From Pseudomonas sp. B33.4 (GTDB lineage Bacteria > Pseudomonadota > Gammaproteobacteria > Pseudomonadales > Pseudomonadaceae), in contig NZ_CP140706.1 of the NCBI RefSeq assembly GCF_034555375.1, forward strand, positions 6,458,001 to 6,522,000: DNA of 64,000 nt. Reading direction: 5' to 3'. Shown in pieces: positions 28,093-36,972 of the stretch. Made by a program: the position numbers and the translations under genes. The notes under the pieces are model-generated. The model did not search any database. It saw only the letters and a list, made by a program, of their open reading frames with translations, and had not been told where the DNA came from. Position 1 is the first letter of the stretch. The number at the start of each line of letters is the position of its first letter.

Positions 28093-28471
28093 TTAAATCT
28101 CCTTTTTCGACACATTAGTCAAAATTCATATTTACTGAAAAACCCGCAACACCCACTAAACAACTAGCGACATCCACTGGCAAACTAGACCCGACTTATG
28201 GAGCTGTCAAAAAAATACCTACAAATAAAAATACTCGACAAACGGTTAACAATTCGCCAAAAACCTGTAATTTCTGACAGTAGACCAAGCGCTGCTTAAA
28301 CTTTAGAATTGAAATGCGCCATGTCCTACTCTAATTATTCGAAGTTAACTTTAAAAAACATAACTTGCAAATTGCAAATCCCTCGCTAGTGATTGGAAGT
28401 TTAACTTTCAATATATTCTCAACATTGCAAATTATCTGAACGGCACATAAATTGCTGGGGTATCCCTATCC
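28093..28471. other. AT-rich divergent intergenic region
   Basis: About 380 bases without a gene, clearly lower in GC than the rest of the window, between the 143-aa protein and the AraC regulator. I see no repeat, RNA gene or clear operator; it must hold both divergent promoters. Confidence 0.5.
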
Positions 28472-29482
28472 ATGATCGGGAAACTTCTTATGCTCCACTC
28501 CCACCTCACCACCCTTAACGCCGTCTCGCTGATCCTCAACACCTTCAAAGCCGAAGGCCTGTCGAGCGAAGCGTTGCTGGCCGGCAGCGGCATCAGTGCG
28601 GCGGATCTCAGCCGCGCCGACACGCGCATCACCACCAATCAGGAGATGCAGGTCTGCGCCAATGCGGTCGCGCTCAAACACGATATCGGTCTGGAACTGG
28701 GCCGGCGCATGCATGTTTCCTGCTACGGCATCCTCGGTTACGCGCTGCTGACCTGTGCCACCTTCGGTGACGCTTTGCGTCTGGCGATCCGTTATCCGGC
28801 GCTGTTGGGAACACTTTTCGAGCTGAGTCTGGAAGACGATGGCGAGCGCGTCTGGTTCGTCGCCGCCGACTATCGCGAGAGTCCGTCGATGGCGGTGTTC
28901 AATGCCGAGTTCTGCCTGGTGTCGTTGAAAGTCATTTGCGATGACTTGCTCGGGCATCCGCTGCCCTTGCGCGCGACGCGGTTCGAGCACGCCGCGCCGG
29001 ATTACCGCGACAGCTATGCCGAGCACTTCAACTCGCCGCTGCACTTCGCCGCCAAGGACAACGCTTTTGCCTTCGACCGGCACTGGCTCGATCAACCGCT
29101 GCCGTTGGCGGATGCCATTACGCATCAGGCCATGGCCGAACGTTGCCGCAAACAGAATCTCGAATTCACCGGACGTCAGGCGTGGCTGGGGCGCATTCGC
29201 CAGTTGCTCAGCGCGCAACTGAATGCCGCCCCGGGGCTGGAAGGTCTGGCACAACAGATGAAGTGTTCACCACGCACGTTGCGCCGGCATCTCAAGGACA
29301 TGGGCAGCAGCTATCAGGAACTGCTTGATGAACTGCGTTTCGAGCGCGCCAAACAGATGTTGTGTGAGGATCAGTTGCCGATCTACCGCATCGCCGAAAC
29401 CCTCGGCTTCAGCGAGACCGCGAGTTTCCGTCATGCCTTTGTGCGCTGGAGCGGCGTTGCTCCCAGCCAATTCAGAGCATGA
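28472..29482 (+). CDS. AraC-family transcriptional regulator
   Basis: 336 residues. The N-terminal ~200 residues resemble the arabinose-binding/OruR-type domain of longer AraC regulators (GISAADLSRADTRITTNQEM, GRRMHVSCYGILGYALLTCATFGDAL). The C-terminal ~100 residues carry two helix-turn-helices: APGLEGLAQQMKCSPRTLRRHLKDMG and LPIYRIAETLGFSETASFRHAF, ending RWSGVAPSQFR. An alternative start is ATG 28490. It lies directly upstream of the acetylpolyamine amidohydrolase gene in the same direction, suggesting it activates polyamine catabolism genes (inference). Confidence 0.9.
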   Translation: MIGKLLMLHSHLTTLNAVSLILNTFKAEGLSSEALLAGSGISAADLSRADTRITTNQEMQVCANAVALKHDIGLELGRRMHVSCYGILGYALLTCATFGDALRLAIRYPALLGTLFELSLEDDGERVWFVAADYRESPSMAVFNAEFCLVSLKVICDDLLGHPLPLRATRFEHAAPDYRDSYAEHFNSPLHFAAKDNAFAFDRHWLDQPLPLADAITHQAMAERCRKQNLEFTGRQAWLGRIRQLLSAQLNAAPGLEGLAQQMKCSPRTLRRHLKDMGSSYQELLDELRFERAKQMLCEDQLPIYRIAETLGFSETASFRHAFVRWSGVAPSQFRA

Positions 29483-29491
29483 CAGGATCGG

Positions 29492-29521
29492 TGTAGGAGC
29501 TGCCGTAGGCTGCGATCTTTT
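29492..29521. repeat. Unpaired family-B REP arm
   Basis: A single arm TGTAGGAGCTGCCGTAGGC ending in GCGATCTTTT with no inverted partner within 200 bases, unlike every other family-B element here. It may be a decayed pair or an independent insertion, between the AraC and amidohydrolase genes. Confidence 0.75.
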
Positions 29522-29653
29522 GATCCTCAAGGGGCGAATTGCGGTCATAGGTTTTGGCCATATCAATCCCCTTTTGGCCTTTCCTGCCGTTCTCCGATTC
29601 GCTTCGCGCCGCAACACTGGGGGCCACCGAACCAGCCTTGCGGAGAACAACAA

Positions 29654-30679
29654 ATGCTGACGATCTACTCAGACGATCACCACCTGCACCATGGCCGCTG
29701 TGAACTCATCGATGGTCAGCTCAAGCCATGCTTCGAGATGCCATCGCGCGCCGACCATGTGCTGCAACGTGTGCAGAACCAGAACCTTGGCGCGGTTGAA
29801 GCGCCGAAAGATTTCGGCCTGGAACCCATCGCCCGTATCCACAGCCGCGACTACCTCGACTTCTTCAAAGGCGCCTGGGCGCGCTGGACTGAATTCAACA
29901 CCGACGGCGACTTGCTGCCCTACACCTGGCCGGCGCGGACCCTGCGTGCGATCAAACCGACCAGCCTGCACGGCCAACTCGGTTATTACAGTTTCGACGG
30001 CGGCGCACCGATCACCGCCGGCACCTGGCAAGCGGCCTACAGTGCAGCGCAGGTTGCACTGACCGCACAAGCAGAAATCCAGCGCGGCGCGCGCAGTGCC
30101 TTTGCGTTGTGCCGGCCACCGGGACACCATGCTGCCAGCGACTTGATGGGCGGTTATTGCTACCTCAACAACGCCGCCATCGCCGCGCAGGCGTTCCTCG
30201 ATCAGGGCCACAAGAAGGTCGCGATCCTCGATGTCGACTATCACCACGGCAATGGCACGCAATCGATTTTCTATGAACGCAGCGACGTGCTGTTCACCTC
30301 GATCCATGGCCACCCGGAAGCCGAGTTCCCGTTCTTCCTGGGCTACGACGATGAGCGTGGTGAAGGCGCTGGCGAAGGCTTCAACTTCAACTATCCGCTG
30401 CCCGCCGGCTCTGGCTGGGAGGTGTGGAGCGCGGCGCTGGATCAGGCCTGCAACGAGATTGACCGTTATGGCGCCGACGTGATTGTCGTGTCTCTCGGCG
30501 TCGACACCTTCAAGGACGACCCGATCTCGCAGTTCAAACTCGACAGCCCGGACTACCTGGCGATGGGCAAACGCATTGCTGCCCTTGGCAAACCGACGCT
30601 GTTCGTCATGGAGGGCGGCTACGCCGTGGAAGAAATCGGCATCAATGCGGTGAACGTGCTGGAGGGTTTCGAACAATAA
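29654..30679 (+). CDS. Acetylpolyamine amidohydrolase / class II HDAC-like deacetylase
   Basis: 341 residues. Histone-deacetylase superfamily enzyme expected to remove acetyl groups from acetylputrescine or other acetylpolyamines. Active-site motifs are RPPGHHAASDLMGGYCYLNN (paired His), the zinc ligands in ILDVDYHHGNGTQ and VSLGVDTFKDDP, and the C-terminal MEGGYAVEEIG. Length and motifs resemble P. aeruginosa AphA/AphB. GCGGAGAACAACAA precedes the ATG. It follows the AraC gene, separated by a lone REP arm. A strong terminator lies 30 nt after the stop. Confidence 0.92.
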   Translation: MLTIYSDDHHLHHGRCELIDGQLKPCFEMPSRADHVLQRVQNQNLGAVEAPKDFGLEPIARIHSRDYLDFFKGAWARWTEFNTDGDLLPYTWPARTLRAIKPTSLHGQLGYYSFDGGAPITAGTWQAAYSAAQVALTAQAEIQRGARSAFALCRPPGHHAASDLMGGYCYLNNAAIAAQAFLDQGHKKVAILDVDYHHGNGTQSIFYERSDVLFTSIHGHPEAEFPFFLGYDDERGEGAGEGFNFNYPLPAGSGWEVWSAALDQACNEIDRYGADVIVVSLGVDTFKDDPISQFKLDSPDYLAMGKRIAALGKPTLFVMEGGYAVEEIGINAVNVLEGFEQ

Positions 30680-30708
30680 CCAAACACAAGTCGCACCTGT
30701 AAAAAACC

Positions 30709-30733
30709 GACCCGCCCATGCGGGTCTTTTTTT
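30709..30733 (+). terminator. Rho-independent terminator after the amidohydrolase gene
   Basis: Stem GACCCGC/GCGGGTC with loop CCAT and seven T. It separates the amidohydrolase transcript from the large toxin-like gene. Confidence 0.92.
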
Positions 30734-30831
30734 GCCTGCAATACGTATCTACCGCATGCGCTGCGCAGCCCGCCTCTACCTTGCCCGCAACCGCCGCCCT
30801 TTCGGCGCGCCCATCAGAGCAGGAGTTGCCC

Positions 30832-33800
30832 ATGCCCGAAATCCCCTCGCCCAGCGCCGTCGATGTCGTGACGCAGCTGGTGACTGGACCCTCCATTCGT
30901 GAAGTCGCCACAAAGACGCTGGTCCCGGCACTTCAAACGTTGTATCCGGACCTGACCATCAATCCGCAACTGGCCATGGTCGTGCGGCCGTCGTGGCTCA
31001 TAGAGAATGATCAGGTCGTCCCCGGGGTTCAGCAGATCGAATCGCTGACCGATTCATTGGTGCGGCTTGCGCTGTCCGGTACTAGCGTGACGTACCTCGA
31101 TGGTGAACATTTTCTGACTTTACAGCCCGGTGTTCAGCCTGCGATTCAATTGCCGGTGAAGATCGATGCCATCGGTGGCCTGCTCAACGAACTCGCGCCG
31201 CTGCTGTTCATCGCTTACAGAGAGCAGCATGTCGAATACTGGGACGAATTCACCTATCCGGGCCAACCGCGTTGGCAGCAAATGTCGGATGCCTTGCGCA
31301 ATCTTTGGAACGTCGACACAAGCCTTGGTTGGGATGCGGATCAACGGGCCATGGCGCATACGGTGTTCAACAACCCGGACAAACTCCAGCGCCTGCCCAC
31401 GGACCCGTACCAGACACGTGCCTGCCTGATTGACCTCGATCGGCAAACCGATGACCACGTGAATCACCTGTTCCTGCTTGACTGCGCGGTATTGATCGGA
31501 ACCGTCGGGGAGCGCACGTTGATCATTAGCCACTCGGTGATTGATGGATACCGGTGCTTCGACTCGCTGGATGAATTTGCCGAGACTATGCTGCGTCGAT
31601 ACCGGGAAAACACCGCCAGCGCTGCCCTCAAGTGGCGACTGGTCGAACCTCAAGGCAACTTCTTCGACCATCTGGCCTGCAACTTGATCGCCCTGGAGGC
31701 CGATGCCCTTGGCGCGATCAACTTCTTTGAAGGATCAACGCTCAATAACCTGTACCCACACACAGGAACAGTGGGCAACCCGGAGCAACCGACACCACGC
31801 CTCAAACCCCATGTCGATCGGTTGCGCCCAATGCTGCCATCCTGGCTGGAGGGCGCACTCCCCGCCGATCAAACCCGTTACAGCCGGCATCTGCTGGATC
31901 TGACGCTGGTGCAGCATTCAAACAAAGGGAAATCATTTCAGAATGAGGTGAACAGCCTGCAGACATTCACCCGTGAAGCCCTGAAAGAACAGATGCTCAA
32001 GAAGCGTCCGGAAGCTACCGAGGTGAAGATTGATGACATCGCAATCAGTATCACCAGCCTGGTCGTTTGGGGCACATTCGTTTTGCCCGGTAACGTTCAG
32101 ACGAAAACCCTGTCGCTCGTTGAACTTGCCCTGCAAAACCTTGGGGGGCAACCACTGGGCAATAAAACCGCGCGTTATCAGGACGGCAGCGCTCTGCCCG
32201 AATGGATGAGTGTGTCTTACCTCGAAAAACTGGTGAGCACCGTAGACATTGGCAAGACCTATCCGGCATATCTGCAAAAGCTGCTGCTCGACGACACCGA
32301 GCAAGCGACGGCGCTGCAGGCGCTATACACCAGTCAGCTGCGCATCGAGCTACCGTTGCTGGCGCTGCAACACAAGATCCAGGGGAAGGCTGGCATCAGT
32401 GAGCTGGGTTACCGGTATGTTGTCGCCGCGCTGTCCGACACCGGCGCTGGTCACCAGGTCGATGGTCAGGAGATCGTCATTCGTCCTCTGGCCTTCGTCG
32501 CCCACCGCACCAGCTCTCGGGCAGATACCGTCGACAACATGTTCGTCATTAGCCCGCGTGAATCGGACCAAGGGCCCTGCGTGCTCTATCGACCGCTGTT
32601 CGAGATGGCCTTGATTGAATACCCCGGACACGCCAACTTGCTGTACGCGATTCAGAACTCGCAACATTTGCGCGAGTCAGTACTGGCCTGGTTACCGGAC
32701 GATGTGCGCTTCAATTACAGCCAGTTCGTATTCACCGCAACACTGCCCTCGGTGTGGACGATTCCGCAATTGCTGGTCAACCCGACCACTGCCCTCGACA
32801 TGTCCGGGCCTGTCGCACTGGGCTCCACCGTCATTGAAACCGATGTCCTGGCGACACTGCATCGCAGCAACGTTCAGGCGATCATCACGCAAGCCGACCG
32901 CGAGTCGGTTTCCGATGCAGAGGCGCGTTGGGCCACGCTCAAACACGGCGGCTGGATGCTGTTCAACGCAGCGTTGCCGTTTCTTGGCCGCAGTGTCGGC
33001 ACCGCTGCGTGGATCTGGCAGATCATGGACGACTTGCAGGAAATCAGCGACGTCGCCAACGAACAATCCAACAAGACGGCCTGGACTGCCATCGCCGACA
33101 TTCTCCTTGCGTTGGGCATGGTGCTCGCTCATCGCGCGGCGGTCGGCAACAAGCCCCATCGTGAATCGATCACGACACCGGAAAAAGAAACGCAGGCAGA
33201 AATACCCACGCCAAAAACTGTAAAACCGCTGCGCTTGCCGGACATCACCAGCAGCGCACTGCCTATCGAACATGACATGTCGCTCAACCAAGTCACCGCG
33301 TTGAAGCGATCTCCCGAAGCGCTTGCGGCACTGCTCGACCGTTTCAAACTCGACAAGCCCAAAGGCCTTGGTGCGGGCAGCCGCGAAGGCACACATCGGC
33401 ATCTCCATGCCTACGGCAAGCAGTGGTACGCACCGGTCGGCGAGCGCTGGTTCGAGGTACATATCAATGCACACGGGGATGCTCAGATCATCGATTCACG
33501 CCAGCACTCACTCATTCCCGGGCCAGTACTGGCCTACACCGCCAACGGGCAATGGGTGATCGACCTTCGATTGCGCCTGCGAGGTGGCGGACTGCGCAGC
33601 CGCCGCCAAGAGGCAAAAGACAAGAGAGCAACGCGGACGAAAAAAATGAAGGCCGATATCGACACCTTCGACCAGACGATGGCGACCAAGCAGACCCAAC
33701 TCGACACCGCCCACAAGGCCCTGAACGATGCTCTGCCGGAGACGCGCGCAGAGGCACACGCACATTATCTGGAGACCCTCGATTCACAGAGCAGGGAGTA

Positions 33801-35445
33801 CAGCGCGATTATCGACCAGATCAAGATATTGAACCTCGAAGAGACCATTCCCAACTACCGTACGTGCATGATTCAGCGCCTGGAGATGTTGTTGTTTCTG
33901 GGTTACGAGTGGCTCAGCCAGCACTCCACTGACTATCAAACCAGGGTCACCACGACAATGGCGATGATTGCCAATGGCGCCAATATTGAACCGCTGGTGT
34001 TGACCCAAGCCCTGGAAAAGATGACCGATGTAACTCAGGCCATCATTGAAAAAATGGAAATGGCTCAGACCCGTCTGGACGAATTGACACTGCTCGGAAA
34101 GCAGGCGGTCGAGGTTTTTCGTTCCTACCGCAAGGCATTGCCGAACTACAACCTGAACGACCTCAAATTGTTGCAGATCAGCCTCGGGCAAGAGATCTGC
34201 GTCAAACCTGGCGACACCGCGATTCGTGCACAGGCGCAACGTGCTTTGGAAGACCTCCTCGAAAACGCCGTGCTGAATATTCAGAGTGCATTGAATCTGA
34301 CCGCCGATGAAAGCTTGAATGATCTGCGTGAACGGATCGATGCCTTGAGCAATGTTTCCGAGCAATTTGCTGCTGTCGATCAGCGCTTTGCCGACCTCGT
34401 CAGTGAATATCCCGATCACATCGAAACCGCGCGGCTGGAGCATGTGCGCAGTCGGGTAGCCGTGTTCAAACAGCGTACGGATGAACGATTAGCCGACCTG
34501 CTGCGTAATAAACACTTGCTGGAACCGGTCCAGGGGCCCTCCAGACCGGGTTCTTCGTCGTTATCGGCGCGTAAGATCATCCACACCCGGTTCAAAGGCA
34601 CGCTGGTTGGCGAACGGAAAAAAAGTGTCGATGGACTAGACACCGAACTGGTTGAGGTGCGGACCAACCTGACGGGCGTCATTGCCACATTCCAGGAGGA
34701 GTCACCTGGGATCTGGGTCGAGCACGGCACGCCGAAACCACCGCCACCCAAAGCGTTGATCAAACCGACTTTGAGTAAAAGCTCCGGTGAAGGTCAGGCG
34801 TTGCTCGACGGCCTGGCTGCATTCCAGCAGCTCATCGAAGCGAGGATCAAACGCGGCTCGCGACTTCCCGTCGAGGTGGAGGAGGAATACCACAAGCAGG
34901 CCGCGCTATTGCGCAAAGCCAATGCCGACATCGATGAGGCATTGACCGCCAGCAATCTCACTGCTGATCTGCAGAAACCGACGGAAGCGCTCAATCACGC
35001 GCTCGACAGTGCCGCGACGACGCTTGAAGAAAAGGGCACTCGCTTGCGCATCAGCATGGTCAAGCAACAAGCACCCACGGCGGCGGGTATCGAGTGGCTC
35101 AAGAGCAAGGGCGAAGTGAGCATTTCGAAAACCGTGACTCGACGCCGGCTCAAAGGTCACGCCAAGGATTTCCTCGACGAGTACGAAATACGCGACGCTC
35201 ACACCGACAAGGTGTTGTGTTACGCACATTTCCATTACGGCAGCGTGCAAGCGCCCGTCGCGCCATTCCCCGTCGGACATATGAAAACCGTCGCCCAACG
35301 CCGTATGGGCGGCGCCTATGAGCCGCGCCATCTCAACAACCAGGCGCTGATCGATATCCATCGCAGCGGCATTTCCGACAAGTCTGCGCAGGCGCTGTTT
35401 CTTACACCTGCCACGCCTGCCGCAACCGAGTCAGTGCCGCTTTGA
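30832..35445 (+). CDS. Large DUF6543/dermonecrotic-toxin-domain-like protein
   Basis: 1,537 residues, start ATG 30832 with GCAGGAGTTGCCC upstream. It resembles, by memory of the family layout, large Pseudomonas proteins with the DUF6543 'dermonecrotic toxin' domain. The region ~430-640 includes LEKLVSTVDIGKTYPAYLQK, LQALYTSQLRIELPLLALQ, DNMFVISP and CVLYRPLFEMALIEYPGHANLLYAIQ. Hydrophobic stretches lie at ~700-735 and ~752-770 (WTAIADILLALGMVLAHRAA). A cap motif at ~860-920 reads WFEVHINAHGDAQI and WVIDLRLRLRGGG. A basic coiled-coil segment follows (~920-980), then a long helical C-terminal half. No signal peptide is seen, so export would need a special route. No immunity or secretion gene is adjacent. 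Its 3' end overlaps the convergent MocR gene by 44 bp. Confidence 0.82.
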   Translation: MPEIPSPSAVDVVTQLVTGPSIREVATKTLVPALQTLYPDLTINPQLAMVVRPSWLIENDQVVPGVQQIESLTDSLVRLALSGTSVTYLDGEHFLTLQPGVQPAIQLPVKIDAIGGLLNELAPLLFIAYREQHVEYWDEFTYPGQPRWQQMSDALRNLWNVDTSLGWDADQRAMAHTVFNNPDKLQRLPTDPYQTRACLIDLDRQTDDHVNHLFLLDCAVLIGTVGERTLIISHSVIDGYRCFDSLDEFAETMLRRYRENTASAALKWRLVEPQGNFFDHLACNLIALEADALGAINFFEGSTLNNLYPHTGTVGNPEQPTPRLKPHVDRLRPMLPSWLEGALPADQTRYSRHLLDLTLVQHSNKGKSFQNEVNSLQTFTREALKEQMLKKRPEATEVKIDDIAISITSLVVWGTFVLPGNVQTKTLSLVELALQNLGGQPLGNKTARYQDGSALPEWMSVSYLEKLVSTVDIGKTYPAYLQKLLLDDTEQATALQALYTSQLRIELPLLALQHKIQGKAGISELGYRYVVAALSDTGAGHQVDGQEIVIRPLAFVAHRTSSRADTVDNMFVISPRESDQGPCVLYRPLFEMALIEYPGHANLLYAIQNSQHLRESVLAWLPDDVRFNYSQFVFTATLPSVWTIPQLLVNPTTALDMSGPVALGSTVIETDVLATLHRSNVQAIITQADRESVSDAEARWATLKHGGWMLFNAALPFLGRSVGTAAWIWQIMDDLQEISDVANEQSNKTAWTAIADILLALGMVLAHRAAVGNKPHRESITTPEKETQAEIPTPKTVKPLRLPDITSSALPIEHDMSLNQVTALKRSPEALAALLDRFKLDKPKGLGAGSREGTHRHLHAYGKQWYAPVGERWFEVHINAHGDAQIIDSRQHSLIPGPVLAYTANGQWVIDLRLRLRGGGLRSRRQEAKDKRATRTKKMKADIDTFDQTMATKQTQLDTAHKALNDALPETRAEAHAHYLETLDSQSREYSAIIDQIKILNLEETIPNYRTCMIQRLEMLLFLGYEWLSQHSTDYQTRVTTTMAMIANGANIEPLVLTQALEKMTDVTQAIIEKMEMAQTRLDELTLLGKQAVEVFRSYRKALPNYNLNDLKLLQISLGQEICVKPGDTAIRAQAQRALEDLLENAVLNIQSALNLTADESLNDLRERIDALSNVSEQFAAVDQRFADLVSEYPDHIETARLEHVRSRVAVFKQRTDERLADLLRNKHLLEPVQGPSRPGSSSLSARKIIHTRFKGTLVGERKKSVDGLDTELVEVRTNLTGVIATFQEESPGIWVEHGTPKPPPPKALIKPTLSKSSGEGQALLDGLAAFQQLIEARIKRGSRLPVEVEEEYHKQAALLRKANADIDEALTASNLTADLQKPTEALNHALDSAATTLEEKGTRLRISMVKQQAPTAAGIEWLKSKGEVSISKTVTRRRLKGHAKDFLDEYEIRDAHTDKVLCYAHFHYGSVQAPVAPFPVGHMKTVAQRRMGGAYEPRHLNNQALIDIHRSGISDKSAQALFLTPATPAATESVPL

Positions 35446-36955
35446 TTGCCGGTTCAGGTACCGCAGCGAAGCCCAGAACCAGCCCCGCGCGCTGATCCAG
35501 CGGCGTTGTAGAATCGGGCAGCCAGTAACTGCTCAAGCCGTTGATCTCTACATCGACGTGCGCAGCCGTCGCAATCAACTGCTGCTCGCGTTCGATGCTG
35601 TCGACCGCCACAGTCAAGTGCAGTCCGGCCGAGACGGCGGGTAAATCGCCCACTCCGGGAATGGCGGTCGGCCAGCCGTCGAGCAAGGTATTGCGACGAC
35701 TAAGAGCGGCACGGCGCATGCGTCGGATATGCCGCTGGAAATGCCCGGCCGCCATGAACTCAGCCATCACCGCCTGGGTACTCACCTCGGAATGCCGGAC
35801 ATCCACCGCCCGGCGTTGCGAAAATGCATCGACCAATGCCGGGGGCAACACCAGATAACCGAGGCGCAACGCCGGAAAGGCAACCTTGCCAAAGGTGCCG
35901 ACATACAACACTCGTCCCTGGCGATCGAGTGCCGCCAAGGGTGCCAGCGGCGCACCGGTGTAGCGGTATTCGCCATCGTAGTCATCCTCGACGATCCAGC
36001 CCTGGCTGCGCTCGGCCCAGGCGAGCAGCTCGAGGCGTCGCGCCAGACTCATCACCACGCCGGTGGGGTATTGATGCGAGGGCGTCACATAGGCCACGCG
36101 ACAATTCCCGGTGGCCGCCAGCGCCGAGCAGTCCATACCCTCTTCGTCCACGGCAATCCCGTGCAAACGAGCGCCCGCCACGGCAAACGCATGACCGGCC
36201 GCGCGGTAGCCCGGATTCTCGATCGCCACGCCATCGCCCGGCTCCACCAGCAACTGTGCACAAAGGCTAATGCCTTGTTGTGCGCCGCTGGTGATCACTA
36301 TTTGTTCAGGCGAGCACTGCATGCCGCGCGAACTGCGCAGATAGGCGGCGATCATCGCGCGCAGACGCGCATCGCCGGATGGATCGCCGTAGCACAACTG
36401 CTCCAGATCCGGCTTACGCCAGAAAGCCGCATTCAGCTTGGCCCACACCTCAAAAGGGAACAGATCAAACGCCGGAACACCCACCCTGAATGCTCGCGGC
36501 GGGCCACTCGGTGGCCGGGCTAAATGGTTCTTTTCGATGCGCGAAAAACCATCGCTGTGGATAACTTTACTGGATGGAATCACAGGCAAATCCAGCCAAT
36601 TTGTGGATAAGGCTGTGGGTAAGCCTGTTGAAAACCCTGTGGATACTTTTGTGGATAGTTTTTTCGACGGCGCTGCTACGGGCATCAATTGTGCGACGTA
36701 GGTGCCATCCCCCACCCGCCCTTCAATAAAGCCTTCGGCATACAGTTGATCGTAGGCGCGCACCACGCTGTTGCGGGAGATTCCCAACGCCGCCGCCAGA
36801 TCGCGACTGGCCGGCAACCGCGTACCACTCGCCAGCCGCCCATCCAGCACCCGCAAGCGCAACGCCTGATAGAGCTGACGACTCAAGCCCTGACGGCGGT
36901 CTAGCTCGATACCCGCGGGATTGAACGGCATGGACAACGTCGGCGAATCGGGCAT
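35402..36955 (-). CDS. MocR-type GntR/aminotransferase-fold regulator
   Basis: 517 residues. The N-terminal GntR winged HTH (~15-80) includes LYQALRLRVLDGRLASGTRLPASRDLAAALGISRNSVVRAYDQL. A repetitive linker (~95-140) is followed by a type I aminotransferase-like domain (~165-515). That domain has the PLP-lysine region LYVGTFGKVAFPALRLGYL and the VEDDYDGEYRY motif. It regulates, probably in response to PLP or an amine, the divergent PaiB-like/GNAT genes, in the order conserved in pseudomonads. The linker is built of 4-residue repeats ([LVF]-S-T-x) whose DNA contains DnaA-box 9-mers. Its 3' end overlaps the toxin-like gene. Confidence 0.92.
   Translation of the reverse strand: MPDSPTLSMPFNPAGIELDRRQGLSRQLYQALRLRVLDGRLASGTRLPASRDLAAALGISRNSVVRAYDQLYAEGFIEGRVGDGTYVAQLMPVAAPSKKLSTKVSTGFSTGLPTALSTNWLDLPVIPSSKVIHSDGFSRIEKNHLARPPSGPPRAFRVGVPAFDLFPFEVWAKLNAAFWRKPDLEQLCYGDPSGDARLRAMIAAYLRSSRGMQCSPEQIVITSGAQQGISLCAQLLVEPGDGVAIENPGYRAAGHAFAVAGARLHGIAVDEEGMDCSALAATGNCRVAYVTPSHQYPTGVVMSLARRLELLAWAERSQGWIVEDDYDGEYRYTGAPLAPLAALDRQGRVLYVGTFGKVAFPALRLGYLVLPPALVDAFSQRRAVDVRHSEVSTQAVMAEFMAAGHFQRHIRRMRRAALSRRNTLLDGWPTAIPGVGDLPAVSAGLHLTVAVDSIEREQQLIATAAHVDVEINGLSSYWLPDSTTPLDQRAGLVLGFAAVPEPAIKAALTRLRQAWQV
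36556..36658 (-). repeat. 12-bp tandem repeats with DnaA-box 9-mers inside the MocR linker
   Basis: On the minus strand, 9-mers TTATCCACA occur perfectly at 36556-36564 and 36602-36610. One-mismatch copies are at 36614-36622 (TTACCCACA), 36638-36646 (GTATCCACA) and 36650-36658 (CTATCCACA). A sixth unit with TTTTCAACA lies between, at about 36626-36634. The units at 36602-36658 are spaced by 12 bp or multiples of it and encode the Ser-Thr-rich linker. This is the DnaA-box consensus, but inside coding sequence and away from any dnaA-like gene. Confidence 0.8.
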
Positions 36956-36972
36956 GGCAATGGACCTATGAA

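Noticed and set aside
28093..28471. Insertion sequence or prophage remnant at the AT-rich patch
   Set aside because: No transposase, integrase, terminal inverted repeats or target duplication seen.
29654..30679. Eukaryotic-like histone deacetylase
   Set aside because: Length and motifs fit bacterial acetylpolyamine amidohydrolases; no reason to infer a histone-like substrate.
36556..36658. DnaA-box cluster as an origin of replication
   Set aside because: No AT-rich unwinding element, dnaA or dnaN gene nearby, and it lies within a coding region; kept only as a possible DnaA-binding site.
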